Source: Bacteroidaceae bacterium (GTDB lineage Bacteria > Bacteroidota > Bacteroidia > Bacteroidales > Bacteroidaceae). Taken from it: DNA of 64,000 bases. The stretch's first letter is position 1. Every line of letters starts with the position of its first letter. Shown piece after piece: positions 1-9,472 of the stretch. A program made the translations under genes and the position numbers. The notes under the pieces were generated by a model. The model made no database searches and had not been told where the DNA came from. It saw only the letters and a program-made list of their open reading frames with translations. The stretch covers positions 185,546-249,545 of the forward strand of contig JAFZZI010000004.1 in assembly GCA_017615835.1 (NCBI GenBank). Reading direction: 5' to 3'.

Positions 1-1
1 C

Positions 2-1672
2 GCCTATAAATGGATAAAGGAGTACGATCCGACACGCCCTGTACAGTATGAAGGTGCAAAGGACTCTCCCGATCATTGTGACATTTACTGTCCCATGTAT
101 CCTGATTACAGGGAGTTGCAGCATTATGAGGCTGATCCTTCAAAACAGCGTCCGTTCATAATGTGCGAGTACGCCCACGCAATGGGCAATTCCGAAGGCG
201 GATTCAAAGAGTATTGGGACATTATCAGATCCAGTGCTCCTCTTCAAGGTGGCTTTATCTGGGACTTCGTCGATCAGGCTGTACGCGGTAAAAACAGCCA
301 GGGTAAACCAATCTGGCAATATGGCGGTGACGCGGGACGATACCCTGCATCGGACGGAAACTTCAACTGCAATGGCCTGATTGCGCCTGACCGTACGTGG
401 AATCCTCATGCTTACGAGGTTCGTCAGCAGTATCAGAGCATTTGGCTCAAGCCTGTCAGCCCTCTGAAGGGTGTGTTCAGCATTTATAATGAGAATTTCT
501 TTACCGACCTGTCACCATACGAACTGTATTGGGTGCTTACATGCAATGGCATCGTAACGTCTGAAGGTACAGAGAAACTTCCCTTTGTGGCACCTCAGGC
601 GACAAAGCAGGTGTCATTCCCCTCTATTGCCAAAGCAGTGTCTTCAGCTCCGGGCTCCGGTGAACTCCTGCTGGGTGTCGAGTTCCGTCTGAAATCGGAA
701 ACTCCATTGCTCGCTGCCGGATATGCAGTTGCCCGTGATCAGTTCCAGATACGTGAATACACATTCCCGACTGTGGAAAGCATCGCTTCGGACAACGTCG
801 GTACTGTCAGCGTTGATGAGGCTCTGGCATGGGTGACTCTCGAGGCAGGCGGCATGTCTGTTACGATAGGGAAGGACAATGGTTGGATAGATTACATAGA
901 TGTTGACGGCGTGCAATACACCGAGTCGGGTTTCAGCCTTAAGAGCGATTTCTGGCGGGCTCCGACAGACAATGATTTCGGTGCCGGTCTGCAACGCAGG
1001 CTGAACGCCTGGAAACAACCTGCGTTCCGGAGGACATCATACAAGTTGACAAACAATCCGGGACAGCCTGTGACTGCAGAGTTTGACATTGACATACAGG
1101 GACTTGACTCCAAACTGCACATGACTTATACTATGATGCCTGACGGAAGGCTTGTGGTGACCCAGCGTCTTGAGGCTGACAACAGCAAGGCAGATTTGTT
1201 CAGAGTGGGTATGACGCTTGTGCTGGATAGGCAGTTCGATCGCGTGGAGTATTATGGAAAGGGACCGAATGAAAACTATTCTGACCGCAACTCGTCGGAA
1301 TGGATCGGGCGTTACAATGGCATGGTTGCCGATCAGTACTACCCGTATGTACGTCCTCAGGAGTCGGGCAACAAGACAGAGGTCCGTGATTGGAAGGTGC
1401 TCAATGCACAGGGCAAGGGACTGGAGTTTTACGGCACCGCACCCCTCTCTATGTCATCGCTTAACTATCTGACAGAAGATCTTGATGACGGGATGGACAA
1501 GCATAACCGTCACTCGGGAGATCTGACGCCCCGCGACTTCACTGTGGTTCACATTGACAAGGCACAATATGGACTGGCATGTGTAAACAGCTGGGGAGCA
1601 ACACCGCTTGACGCGTACAAGTTGCATCCAGGTACATACGAATACTCTTTTGTTGTCTGCCCGGTCCGTTGA
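2..1672 (+). CDS. GH2 beta-galactosidase, C-terminal part (5' truncated)
   Basis: Hydrolyses terminal beta-galactosides (or a related beta-glycoside). The open frame enters from the left edge (first whole codon at base 2), so the N-terminal sugar-binding and Ig-like domains and the upstream catalytic acid/base Glu lie outside the window. Visible are the GH2 nucleophile motif CEYAHAMGNSEGG (Glu codon at 167-169, equivalent to E. coli LacZ Glu537) and the C-terminal beta-sandwich of long LacZ-type enzymes, with FWRAPTDNDFG and the YYGKGPNENYSDR motif. The stop overlaps a possible TTG start of the next gene. It is probably an exported enzyme of the glycan-degrading set to the right, but the signal peptide is not visible. 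Substrate is not settled by sequence. Confidence 0.93.
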   Translation, partial: AYKWIKEYDPTRPVQYEGAKDSPDHCDIYCPMYPDYRELQHYEADPSKQRPFIMCEYAHAMGNSEGGFKEYWDIIRSSAPLQGGFIWDFVDQAVRGKNSQGKPIWQYGGDAGRYPASDGNFNCNGLIAPDRTWNPHAYEVRQQYQSIWLKPVSPLKGVFSIYNENFFTDLSPYELYWVLTCNGIVTSEGTEKLPFVAPQATKQVSFPSIAKAVSSAPGSGELLLGVEFRLKSETPLLAAGYAVARDQFQIREYTFPTVESIASDNVGTVSVDEALAWVTLEAGGMSVTIGKDNGWIDYIDVDGVQYTESGFSLKSDFWRAPTDNDFGAGLQRRLNAWKQPAFRRTSYKLTNNPGQPVTAEFDIDIQGLDSKLHMTYTMMPDGRLVVTQRLEADNSKADLFRVGMTLVLDRQFDRVEYYGKGPNENYSDRNSSEWIGRYNGMVADQYYPYVRPQESGNKTEVRDWKVLNAQGKGLEFYGTAPLSMSSLNYLTEDLDDGMDKHNRHSGDLTPRDFTVVHIDKAQYGLACVNSWGATPLDAYKLHPGTYEYSFVVCPVR

Positions 1673-1677
1673 AAGAA

Positions 1678-2217
1678 ATGACCGATTGGCAGACTTTGTA
1701 CGAGAAGTATTACAGTGACAACCGTCCTCTGTACGAGTTGTTGCTTAAACATAGTCGGAGTGTGGCGGACAAGGCTTTGGCCATTGCCGCCTCACATCCT
1801 GAATTAGGTGCTGACAATACCTTTCTTGAGGAGGCTTCAATGCTCCATGATATAGGAATTTTCCTTACTGATGCAGCTCCGATACATTGTTTTGGAAAGG
1901 AACCCTATATCTGTCACGGATATTTGGGCGCTGAGTTGTTACGTTCAGAGGGATTGCCTCGACACGCCCTTGTATGCGAGCGCCATACAGGTACGGGCTT
2001 GTCACTTACGGAGATTGAGGAGCGGGGTCTTCCTCTTCCGCACCGTGAAATGAAACCTGTTTCCATAGAAGAGAAGATTATCTGTTTTGCTGACAAATTC
2101 TTCTCAAAGACCCGTCCGGATGAGGAGAAAAGCACAGCACAGGCAGAGGCCAGTCTGGCCAAATTCGGGAAGGATGGTCTGGACAGGTTCAAGGCATGGT
2201 GCTATATATTTCTTTAG
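1678..2217 (+). CDS. HD-domain (HDIG-type) phosphohydrolase-like protein
   Basis: A protein of 179 residues with an HD metal-dependent phosphohydrolase fold: a first His in LLKHSRSVADKA, the HD pair in ASMLHDIGIF, and later metal-site candidates CHGYLGAELL and CERHTG. Family members cleave phosphoester bonds, often in nucleotides; the substrate here is unknown. I chose the ATG at 1678 (MTDWQ) over a TTG at 1669 that overlaps the preceding stop. It follows the GH2 gene within 6 bases, so it is probably cotranscribed, although the two have no evident functional link. A perfect TAnnTTTG box lies between it and the LptD-like gene downstream. Confidence 0.82.
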   Translation: MTDWQTLYEKYYSDNRPLYELLLKHSRSVADKALAIAASHPELGADNTFLEEASMLHDIGIFLTDAAPIHCFGKEPYICHGYLGAELLRSEGLPRHALVCERHTGTGLSLTEIEERGLPLPHREMKPVSIEEKIICFADKFFSKTRPDEEKSTAQAEASLAKFGKDGLDRFKAWCYIFL

Positions 2218-2270
2218 TTGCTCTGGCTGTTCTTTTTAGAGTGCGCGGGCGGTTTTTAATTATTAATGCC

Positions 2271-2278
2271 TAATTTTG
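2271..2278 (+). promoter_or_regulatory. -7 promoter element of the lptD-like gene
   Basis: TAATTTTG is a perfect match to the Bacteroides TAnnTTTG -7 element, 28 bases before the GTG start at 2307. I see no convincing TTTG -33 box at the usual distance. Confidence 0.55.
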
Positions 2279-2306
2279 CAGGTTAGAACAACCAGAAACC
2301 TGTAAA

Positions 2307-5111
2307 GTGGCAAAACGCGGAATCCGGTACTTGCAGATTGCGGCAGTCTCAATGCTGCTGTCAGTCGCAAATTCTCTCAAGGCTCAGTACCTTGAATTGC
2401 CAGATTCCGCATTGGTTTCATCTGCAGACACTACAGGTTATGTACATTCCGATTCGCTGTCCCTTGGAATGGACAGCATCCGGAATGTCCTGACTCCGGA
2501 TTCGCTAAATGCCGACACTGCATCAGCCGGACACTCGGAACCTCTTGATGCTCCGGTTGTCTATCAGTCATCTGACTCGATGGTGTGGATCATGGGAGGC
2601 GATGCCTCTCTTTTCGGTAACAGTGAAGTTCAGTACCAGAACATCAAGCTGAATGCCGCTGTTATACGGATGCGGATTGACAGCAGTCTTGTCTATGCAG
2701 ACGGTGTTCAGGACACTTTGGGAGAATGGAGCGGCACTCCTGTGTTCAGTGACGGCCAGTCCCCCTACGAGTCAACCCACATGAGGTACAATTTCAAGAC
2801 GGAGAAGGGATATATCAACCATGTCATAACGCAGCAGGGTGAGGGTTACATGACCAGCCGTGACGCAAAGAAAGGACCCGATGGAGAATACTATATCGAA
2901 AGTGGCTTATACACCACTTGCGATGATCATGACGATCCGCATTTCGGTCTCCGCATTACACGCGCAAAAGTCAGGCCCGGGCGTGATGTGGTATTTGGTC
3001 CCGCATATCTGGAACTGTTGGGAATTCCCATACCCTTGGCATTGCCTTTCGGCTTTTTCCCGTTCACAGAGGGGGAATATGCTTCGGGTATCATCATGCC
3101 CACATATGGAGATGAACTGGAAAGGGGATTCTACCTGAAAGATGGAGGATACTATTTTGCCATCTCAGACAAGATTGATCTCAAGTTGCTGGGTGAGATT
3201 TTCACTAAGGGTTCGTGGGGCGTATCTGCCGAGAGCACATACAAGAAGCGTTACAGGTACTCCGGGAGTCTGTATCTCAGTTATCTTGTGACCAAGAGGG
3301 GCGACAAAGGACTGAAGGACTATAGCGTAAGCAAGGATTTCAAAATGAGGTGGAGCCACCGGCAGGATCCCAAGGCAAATCCTAACCGCAACTTCTCGGC
3401 AAGTATCAATTTTGCCACACAGTCGTACGAGACATCTAATCTTTCAAGCCTCTACAACCCCGCTCTGACTTCGCAGAGTACCCGTACTTCCAGCGTCAGC
3501 TACTCGCGCAATTTTCCACGCATCGGCCTGTCAATCTCAGGATCTGTGAACCTGTCGCAGAACATGCGCGACTCTACAATTTCCATGACTCTGCCTTCGC
3601 TTAACTGGTCGCTAAGCCGCATTTATCCTTTCAAGCGTAAGAAATCGGCAGGTGACGGGAAATGGTACGAAAAGATATCGTTTACCTATAACGGTTCGTT
3701 GAGCAACAGCATCAACACCAAGGAGAGCAAGTTGCTGCATTCGAATCTCGCCCGTGACTGGAGAAACGGAATGAAGCACTCTATTCCTATAAGCGCTACG
3801 ATACAGATTTTCAAGAACATTAATGTCACACCTTCGTTCAATTATACCTCACGCTGGTACACCAACAAGGTCATGCAGTCCTGGGATGATGACCGCCAGG
3901 CTGTTAAACGTGATACTGTTTACGGATTCTATCGGGTTTACGATTACAATTTCTCCATTCAGGCAAATACAAAACTGTACGGTTTCTATACTCCTACCGA
4001 CCTCTGGAAAAAACTGTTTGGTGACAAGCTCATTATGGTGCGTCATGTTTTCTCTCCATCGGTAAGCTACCGCCTGCAGCCTGATTTTGCCGACCCCAAA
4101 TACGGTTTCTATGATTCATATACATATACCGACTCCAACGGGGAGGTCAGGACTGTCACATATTCACCGTTTGCTAACGGTATGTACGGGACGGCACCGA
4201 ACGGCAAGTCCGGAAGCATTTCGTTAAGTGTCTCGAACAATATTGAGATGAAGGTGAAATCTGACAGGGACTCGATTGGTGGTGTACGCAAGATTCCTCT
4301 CATTGACGAGCTTGGTGCCAGCATTTCGTATAATACTGCAGCAGCTGTGCGTCCTTGGAGCAATCTGTCAACAACCACCCGAATCAAGATAACCAAGAAT
4401 TATACTTTCAGTCTCAACGCAGTGTGGGCGACCTACGCATACGAATTCGATGAAAACGGGCGTGTAGTCGTAAGTGACAGGACCGAGTACTCGTTTGGCC
4501 GTTTCGGCCGTTTCCAGGGTATGAGCCAGAACCTGTCGTACACTTTCAACAACAATACCTTCAAGACCTGGAAAGATAAATGGCGCAAACTCCGGCACAA
4601 GGATTCAGAGGATGACGAAGAGGATGATCTCGAGGCTGTAGCAAGGGACCGTGAGCGCTCTTCATCGATGACTGACCGCAGCACAAAGGCCGGTCAGGGT
4701 AAGACTCAGGTTGTTCTTGACGAGGATGGATATGCCCCTTACAAGATACAATGGTCATTGTCGCTCTCTTATGGCATTACGATGCGTGAGAATACTTCGG
4801 CTCCGATTAATCCTGACAGGATGCGTTATCCTTACGGTTTCACGCACAGTCTGAACATGTCGGGCAACATAAAGATTACCAATAAGTGGAATATCAACTT
4901 CTCGTCAGGATGGGATTTTGTCTATCATGACTTCACTACTACGACTCTGAATATTACCCGTGACCTTCACTGCTTCAGCATGTCCTGCAGTGTTGTCGTC
5001 AAACCTATACAGTCATACAATTTCTCGCTGCAGGCCAATTCCAGCATGGTGGCCGATCTGCTCCGCATCAAGAAGCGAAGCAGTTATAGCAGTGACAACA
5101 ACTGGTATTGA
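2307..5111 (+). CDS. lptD: LptD-like outer-membrane LPS assembly protein
   Basis: A large outer-membrane protein of 934 residues expected to insert lipopolysaccharide into the outer leaflet. It starts at GTG with a signal peptide (about residues 1-26, ending SLKA). An OstA/LptA-like jellyroll region at about residues 85-190 is marked by GGDASLFGN and the YADGVQDTLG motif. It is followed by the conserved block with TTCDDHDDPHFGLR and PIPLALPFGFFPFTEGEYASG, then a long beta-barrel rich in alternating aromatic strands to the C-terminus. Bacteroidetes LptD proteins have this layout and end in an aromatic residue, as here (NNWY). A strongly acidic run (DSEDDEEDDLE, about residue 765) followed by an Arg/Ser-rich stretch lies in a predicted barrel loop and is unusual. 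LptC (38.2 kb) and LpxK (59-60 kb) of the same pathway are in this window. Confidence 0.83.
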   Translation: MAKRGIRYLQIAAVSMLLSVANSLKAQYLELPDSALVSSADTTGYVHSDSLSLGMDSIRNVLTPDSLNADTASAGHSEPLDAPVVYQSSDSMVWIMGGDASLFGNSEVQYQNIKLNAAVIRMRIDSSLVYADGVQDTLGEWSGTPVFSDGQSPYESTHMRYNFKTEKGYINHVITQQGEGYMTSRDAKKGPDGEYYIESGLYTTCDDHDDPHFGLRITRAKVRPGRDVVFGPAYLELLGIPIPLALPFGFFPFTEGEYASGIIMPTYGDELERGFYLKDGGYYFAISDKIDLKLLGEIFTKGSWGVSAESTYKKRYRYSGSLYLSYLVTKRGDKGLKDYSVSKDFKMRWSHRQDPKANPNRNFSASINFATQSYETSNLSSLYNPALTSQSTRTSSVSYSRNFPRIGLSISGSVNLSQNMRDSTISMTLPSLNWSLSRIYPFKRKKSAGDGKWYEKISFTYNGSLSNSINTKESKLLHSNLARDWRNGMKHSIPISATIQIFKNINVTPSFNYTSRWYTNKVMQSWDDDRQAVKRDTVYGFYRVYDYNFSIQANTKLYGFYTPTDLWKKLFGDKLIMVRHVFSPSVSYRLQPDFADPKYGFYDSYTYTDSNGEVRTVTYSPFANGMYGTAPNGKSGSISLSVSNNIEMKVKSDRDSIGGVRKIPLIDELGASISYNTAAAVRPWSNLSTTTRIKITKNYTFSLNAVWATYAYEFDENGRVVVSDRTEYSFGRFGRFQGMSQNLSYTFNNNTFKTWKDKWRKLRHKDSEDDEEDDLEAVARDRERSSSMTDRSTKAGQGKTQVVLDEDGYAPYKIQWSLSLSYGITMRENTSAPINPDRMRYPYGFTHSLNMSGNIKITNKWNINFSSGWDFVYHDFTTTTLNITRDLHCFSMSCSVVVKPIQSYNFSLQANSSMVADLLRIKKRSSYSSDNNWY

Positions 5112-5135
5112 AACTGAAAACAATCACACAGCAAT

Positions 5136-6173
5136 ATGAGTTATTTGATTATTCCGAAAAACTACAGGCAGATTCTTTCGATGCGTCAGACAGAGCAGGG
5201 AATCAAGTTGATCAAGGATTTCTTTCAGCAGAATCTTTCAACCGGCCTTCAGTTGCGCCGTGTTACTGCCCCCCTGTTCGTACTTAAGGGAATGGGTATT
5301 AACGATGACCTGAACGGTGTGGAGCGTGCCGTTACTTTCCCGATAAGAGACCTTGACGATGCCCGTGCCGAAGTGGTTCACTCCCTCGCCAAATGGAAAC
5401 GCCTGACCCTGGCTGAGTATGACGTCAGGCCAGGCTATGGTATTTACACCGATATGAATGCCATACGGGCTGATGAAAGCCTGGGAAATCTGCACTCTCT
5501 ATACGTTGACCAGTGGGATTGGGAGCGCTCCATTGTTCCGGAGGACCGCAACATAGGATTTCTGAAGAGTATTGTCCGCCTGATATACTCAGCAATGCTT
5601 CGAACGGAATATCTTATCAATGAAAGCTATCCGGAACTTGAGCCTTTTCTTCCGCGAGAGGTGTTCTTTATCCATTCCGAAGAGTTGCGCCGCCTTTATC
5701 CTGACAAGTCTCCGAAAGAGCGAGAGGATGCTATCTGTCTCAAGCATGGTGCTGTATTCATCATGGGAATAGGCTGCGCGTTAGGTGATGGCGAGCCTCA
5801 CGATCTTCGTGCTCCTGACTATGACGACTGGAGTACTCCGAATGAGGATGGGTTCCTTGGTCTGAACGGTGACCTGCTGGTATGGAACCCGATACTGAAT
5901 CGTGCGATGGAACTTTCGTCCATGGGAATCCGCGTTGACAGTGAAGCGATGCTGCGTCAGTTGGCTATCCGCGGTCTGGAGCAGCGTAAGGAACTCTATT
6001 TCCATCGCCGGCTTTTGAACGGAGAACTTCCACTGAGCATAGGCGGCGGCATTGGACAGTCGCGACTATGCATGCTGTTCCTGCAGAAGGCACACATTGG
6101 AGAGATTCAGGCAAGCATATGGCCTGAAGAACAGCGTGCAGTCTGCAGGCAGGCCGGAATCCAGCTGATCTGA
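5136..6173 (+). CDS. asnA: Aspartate-ammonia ligase
   Basis: Makes asparagine from aspartate, ammonia and ATP in the cytosol. The 345 residues match the family's usual length of about 330-345. The N-terminus has [18 protein letters not shown], followed by the class II tRNA-synthetase-like core with [23 protein letters not shown], the DQWDWE motif (about residue 126), and the C-terminal motif [23 protein letters not shown] typical of AsnA. The gene starts 24 bases after the lptD-like stop and is followed after 14 bases by ung, so the three probably share a transcript. The ammonia-dependent enzyme is common in Bacteroidales. Confidence 0.96.
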   Translation: MSYLIIPKNYRQILSMRQTEQGIKLIKDFFQQNLSTGLQLRRVTAPLFVLKGMGINDDLNGVERAVTFPIRDLDDARAEVVHSLAKWKRLTLAEYDVRPGYGIYTDMNAIRADESLGNLHSLYVDQWDWERSIVPEDRNIGFLKSIVRLIYSAMLRTEYLINESYPELEPFLPREVFFIHSEELRRLYPDKSPKEREDAICLKHGAVFIMGIGCALGDGEPHDLRAPDYDDWSTPNEDGFLGLNGDLLVWNPILNRAMELSSMGIRVDSEAMLRQLAIRGLEQRKELYFHRRLLNGELPLSIGGGIGQSRLCMLFLQKAHIGEIQASIWPEEQRAVCRQAGIQLI

Positions 6174-6187
6174 TTGCTGATACAGCC

Positions 6188-6850
6188 ATGCAAGTCAGAA
6201 TAGAAGAGAGCTGGAGAATGAGGCTTCAGAATGAATTTGACAAGCCTTATTTCCGTACTCTGACCGATTATGTACGTCAGGAGTATTGTCAGACTGTCGT
6301 TTTCCCGCCTGCAAGACTGATATTCAATGCATTCGATCTCTGTCCCTTCGATAAGGTCAAGGTTGTGATAATAGGGCAGGATCCGTATCACGGCCCCGGA
6401 CAGGCACATGGATTATGCTTTAGCGTTAATGACGGCGTACAGTTTCCTCCCTCGCTCCAGAATATTTTCAGGGAGATACACGATGACTTGGGAAAGCCCA
6501 TCCCTCAGTCAGGCGATCTTACCCGCTGGGCACGTCAGGGGGTGCTGCTGCTGAACGCAACGCTGACAGTGCGACAGCATCAGGCCGGTTCGCATCAGGG
6601 CAAAGGGTGGGAGACTTTCACCGATGCCGTCATACGCGTTCTCAATGATGAGCGTGAGAACCTTGTGTTCATCCTTTGGGGATCATACGCACAGAAGAAG
6701 GGCGCGGTCATTGACCGCAACCGTCATCTGGTACTGAGTTCAGTGCACCCTTCGCCTTTGTCGGCTTACGCCGGCTTCTTTGGCAACCATCACTTCAGCA
6801 CTGCCAACAAGTGGCTCGAAGCCCATGGTATGGAGCCGATTGACTGGTAA
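6188..6850 (+). CDS. ung: Uracil-DNA glycosylase, family 1
   Basis: Removes uracil from DNA as the first step of base-excision repair. All family-1 motifs are present in 220 residues: the water-activating loop [13 protein letters not shown] (about residue 64), the uracil-recognition segment LLLNATLTV, and the DNA-intercalation loop [18 protein letters not shown] near the C-terminus. The start at 6188 gives the usual N-terminus ending in NEFDKPYF. The gene converges with the esterase gene, whose stop is only 11 bases away; no clear terminator hairpin separates them. Confidence 0.97.
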   Translation: MQVRIEESWRMRLQNEFDKPYFRTLTDYVRQEYCQTVVFPPARLIFNAFDLCPFDKVKVVIIGQDPYHGPGQAHGLCFSVNDGVQFPPSLQNIFREIHDDLGKPIPQSGDLTRWARQGVLLLNATLTVRQHQAGSHQGKGWETFTDAVIRVLNDERENLVFILWGSYAQKKGAVIDRNRHLVLSSVHPSPLSAYAGFFGNHHFSTANKWLEAHGMEPIDW

Positions 6851-6861
6851 AACTGCAACCG

Positions 6862-8019
6862 TTACTTGAAAAGCATTTCCGCATAGGTCGCGAATGACTT
6901 GCGCCAGACTTGCCATTCGTGGTCACCCGGAAATGAGGCGAACGTTACATTGACTCCCTTTTCTTTCATCTGTTGCACTGTTTTTTGAGTGTGGCTGATT
7001 CTGGGATCCTGTTCTCCGCAACTTATGAAGAATGTTGAACGGTTTTTGTTGAACTCTTCGGTGTTGGAATAGATACCGGGTATCTCTTTTTCTGCATCGA
7101 ATGAAGAGGCTCCTGAAATACCTCCAAAGATGCCTGTCGAAAACAATCCGACATTTGAGAACAGTTCCGGCATCCTCAACCCGATATAGAATGATTGTCC
7201 TCCGCCCATCGAGAGGCCGCAGATGGCTCTTCCCTCAGGTTTATTGCTTACGTTGAATGTTTTCTCGATGAATGGCATGATGTTTTCTGTAAGTTCTGTC
7301 CTGTACGACTGCATGCCTTCCCAACTGTAACCGCCACGGCTTCCGTTACGTGACGGTACATTGGAGTTAACGCACACAACTACCATCGGTCTTGCCTTGC
7401 CCTGTGCTATAAGATTGTCCATGATATTGGCCAGGCGTCCCTGCTCGGCCCATCCCCGGTGGTCTTCGCCGCCGCCGTGGTGTATATAGACGACAGGATA
7501 CTTATTGCCGTTCTCTCTGTAATCCGCTGGAGTATATACGATGACAGGTCTCCACTCATTGGAGTATTCAGACCAGTAGCGCAGGGTACAGAGCATTCCA
7601 TGAGGTACATCCTGTGTCTCGAACAGATCGCAACCGTCTTCCGGGATCTCGATCGCACTGGACATTCTGCTGACACCGTAGAACGACTCACTGGCAGGGT
7701 CAGCTATGGATACTCCGTCAACGATGAGGCTGTAGTAGTGGAATCCCGGTACCTGGGGATCGGTTATTGCTGTCAGCCATCCGTCTCCGCTGTCCTTCAT
7801 CTCATATCTCTTGCCGCCGATGTCAATCTGTACATTATGGGCATCAGCGGCTCTCAGCCTGAACACTACAGAGTTGTCGTCCATGATTCTCGGGTATCCG
7901 TTGCGGTTGATGTTGGTAACGGGTGACTTGCCTGACATTGGAACAGTTCCACCGTTTTGTGCCGTTGTGTTTACAATAAGCGCGAACGCTGCGGCAACTG
8001 TCAATAACAAATTTCTCAT
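6862..8019 (-). CDS. Secreted CE1-type carbohydrate esterase (feruloyl/acetyl esterase-like)
   Basis: A 385-residue exported serine esterase likely to remove ester groups (feruloyl or acetyl) from hemicellulose. A signal peptide occupies residues 1-20 (ending NTTA). An N-terminal E-set/CBM48-like beta-sandwich (about 35-115, with VVFRLRAADAHNV) precedes an esterase-D/CE1 alpha/beta hydrolase domain. The nucleophile motif GLSMGGG places Ser at about 270; Asp in GEQDPR (about 338) and His in PGDHEWQ (about 367) complete the triad. This two-domain layout is like the esterase domain of XynZ and Bacteroidetes CE1 proteins found with xylanases. It is divergent from the GH43 gene, which would fit shared regulation (inference). 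The exact ester substrate cannot be read from sequence. Confidence 0.85.
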   Translation of the reverse strand: MRNLLLTVAAAFALIVNTTAQNGGTVPMSGKSPVTNINRNGYPRIMDDNSVVFRLRAADAHNVQIDIGGKRYEMKDSGDGWLTAITDPQVPGFHYYSLIVDGVSIADPASESFYGVSRMSSAIEIPEDGCDLFETQDVPHGMLCTLRYWSEYSNEWRPVIVYTPADYRENGNKYPVVYIHHGGGEDHRGWAEQGRLANIMDNLIAQGKARPMVVVCVNSNVPSRNGSRGGYSWEGMQSYRTELTENIMPFIEKTFNVSNKPEGRAICGLSMGGGQSFYIGLRMPELFSNVGLFSTGIFGGISGASSFDAEKEIPGIYSNTEEFNKNRSTFFISCGEQDPRISHTQKTVQQMKEKGVNVTFASFPGDHEWQVWRKSFATYAEMLFK

Positions 8020-8044
8020 ATTTTGTTTTTAATGCATTATGACA

Positions 8045-8052
8045 CAAATTTA
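8045..8052 (-). promoter_or_regulatory. -7 promoter element of the esterase gene
   Basis: Read on the minus strand this is TAAATTTG, a perfect TAnnTTTG box about 26 bases upstream of the esterase ATG at 8019. Confidence 0.5.
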
Positions 8053-8064
8053 GTTAAATAATTA

Positions 8065-8072
8065 TAACTTCG
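8065..8072 (+). promoter_or_regulatory. Possible -7 element of the GH43 gene
   Basis: TAACTTCG matches TAnnTTTG at all but one position and lies 24 bases before the preferred GH43 start at 8096. A GTG that would extend the reading frame (8072) overlaps the element, which argues for the ATG. Confidence 0.35.
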
Positions 8073-8095
8073 TGCTCATAAACATTCAACCAATA

Positions 8096-9277
8096 ATGAG
8101 AAGAGGAATTTTACCGTTGGCAGTGACATGTGCACTAGCCGTACTGTCGTGCAGACAACAGACAACCAGTGTCGTAGAATCAGCACCGGAACCCTTGGTC
8201 CCAGGCGAGCAGGCACCTCCTGCAAACCCCGGACAACGCAATTTTGGAGGCTTCATCCCGTCCAATCCCAATCAGCCCAGACCACAACGTCCGCAGGGTC
8301 AGCAGGCACAGCAGGGCCAGCGTCCCCAGCGTCCTGCTCCTGAAGTAAGGGAAATCGCATTCAATGATCTTTCAATGAGCGATCCCTTCATATATCCCGA
8401 TCCGATCACCAAGACCTATTACCTGACGAGTTCCGGTGGCCGTATGTATAAGAGCAAGGACCTTAAAACGTGGACTGGCCCATATAATATCATTGACATC
8501 AGCGGTCTATGGCTTGAGAAGGCTGGTTTTGCCGCTGCTGCCGAGATACACAAGGTCGGTGAAAAGTATTATTACCTGGGCACGTGGAGCGATCACAGTG
8601 ACCTTATCCAAGTCATCCCGCGCCGTTACAACGTTCCTCATAACCAAACCTACATCCTGGCTGCCGACAGTCCGGAGGGCCCGTTCGTCTCTATAGCCGA
8701 GACTCCCGGCTACGATTATGAGCCACGCGACTGGGATTGCATAGACGGTACGCTTTATGAGGAAGACGGGCATATCTACATGGTGTTCGTTCATGAGTGG
8801 ACTCAGTTGATTGACGGTACCATGGATTATATAGAACTGGCACCTGACCTTACCAAGACCATCTCGAAGAAACCCGTAACTATGTTCCGTGCTTCTGAAG
8901 CCCCATGGTCGCTCGAAATGAACGGTATAGGAGAGGCAACCTTCGGCCTTAAAATGCCTGGCTGGGTGACCGATGGCCCCCAGATGTTCCGCACGCAGAC
9001 GGGAAAACTTGGTATGCTATGGTCAACCTGGGGTGCCGAACGTTATCTGCAGGGTATTTGCTATTCCGAGTCAGGAACAATAGCAGGCCCATGGATTCAG
9101 GAACCTGAACCGTTCCTGAGCAATAACTCCGGACACGGCATGCTGTTCCGCACTTTCGAAGGTAAATTGCTGTATATAGTTCATCATGCTGAAGAGAACG
9201 GCCCACGCAAGCCCCAGTTATGGAATGTTGACGATTCTGGGGACAAACTTGTCCTTTTAGACCGTATCCCGATGTAA
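8096..9277 (+). CDS. GH43-family glycosidase, lipoprotein
   Basis: A predicted exported glycosidase of 393 residues (arabinofuranosidase, xylosidase or related). I chose ATG 8096 because it gives a clean lipoprotein signal, MRRGILPLAV through LSC with the lipobox Cys at residue 18; a GTG at 8072 would precede it. A Pro/Gln/Arg-rich low-complexity linker (about residues 45-83) separates the anchor from the five-bladed propeller. GH43 features are SDPFIYPDPITKTYYL (catalytic base Asp), the EIHKVGEKYYYLGT strand, DCIDGTLYEEDG (likely pKa-modulating Asp) and VTDGPQMFRT. It is divergently transcribed from the CE1 esterase, a natural partner on arabinoxylan. The linker is odd in composition and resembles insertions in neighbouring enzymes. 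Subfamily and exact linkage are not determined. Confidence 0.87.
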   Translation: MRRGILPLAVTCALAVLSCRQQTTSVVESAPEPLVPGEQAPPANPGQRNFGGFIPSNPNQPRPQRPQGQQAQQGQRPQRPAPEVREIAFNDLSMSDPFIYPDPITKTYYLTSSGGRMYKSKDLKTWTGPYNIIDISGLWLEKAGFAAAAEIHKVGEKYYYLGTWSDHSDLIQVIPRRYNVPHNQTYILAADSPEGPFVSIAETPGYDYEPRDWDCIDGTLYEEDGHIYMVFVHEWTQLIDGTMDYIELAPDLTKTISKKPVTMFRASEAPWSLEMNGIGEATFGLKMPGWVTDGPQMFRTQTGKLGMLWSTWGAERYLQGICYSESGTIAGPWIQEPEPFLSNNSGHGMLFRTFEGKLLYIVHHAEENGPRKPQLWNVDDSGDKLVLLDRIPM

Positions 9278-9294
9278 CATTTATAAAAAATCAC

Positions 9295-9302
9295 TATTTT
9301 CG
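9295..9302 (+). promoter_or_regulatory. -7 promoter element of tRNA-Arg
   Basis: TATTTTCG (7 of 8 matches to TAnnTTTG) lies 12 bases upstream of the mature tRNA-Arg 5' end, the right place for its own promoter. Confidence 0.45.
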
Positions 9303-9313
9303 CGGTGCCGAAA

Positions 9314-9387
9314 GGCCCCGTAGCTTAGCTGAATAGAGCGTCAGATTCCGGTTCTGAAGGTCTTGGGTTTGAATCCCAACGGGGTCA
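9314..9387 (+). tRNA. tRNA-Arg (anticodon CCG)
   Basis: A complete cloverleaf can be folded. The acceptor stem is GGCCCCG with CGGGGTC (one G-T pair), the D stem GCTT with GAGC, the anticodon stem TCAGA with TCTGA, and the T stem TTGGG with CCCAA. The anticodon loop is TTCCGGT, giving anticodon CCG, which reads Arg codon CGG. The discriminator base is A (9387) and CCA is not encoded. It is a single-gene unit with its own promoter-like box and a strong terminator. Confidence 0.96.
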
Positions 9388-9395
9388 CGCAAAAC

Positions 9396-9436
9396 AGAGA
9401 ACGCAGAGGAACATGATTCCCTGCGTTCTCTTTTTT
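9396..9436 (+). terminator. Intrinsic terminator after tRNA-Arg
   Basis: An 11-bp stem AGAGAACGCAG (9396-9406) with CTGCGTTCTCT (9421-9431), extended by GGAA/TTCC around a 5-base loop, is followed by a run of six T. It should end the tRNA transcript and also separates it from the convergent peptidase gene. Confidence 0.9.
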
Positions 9437-9472
9437 CATGACAGTCAACCTTGCGATGGTACAAAATGTTGG

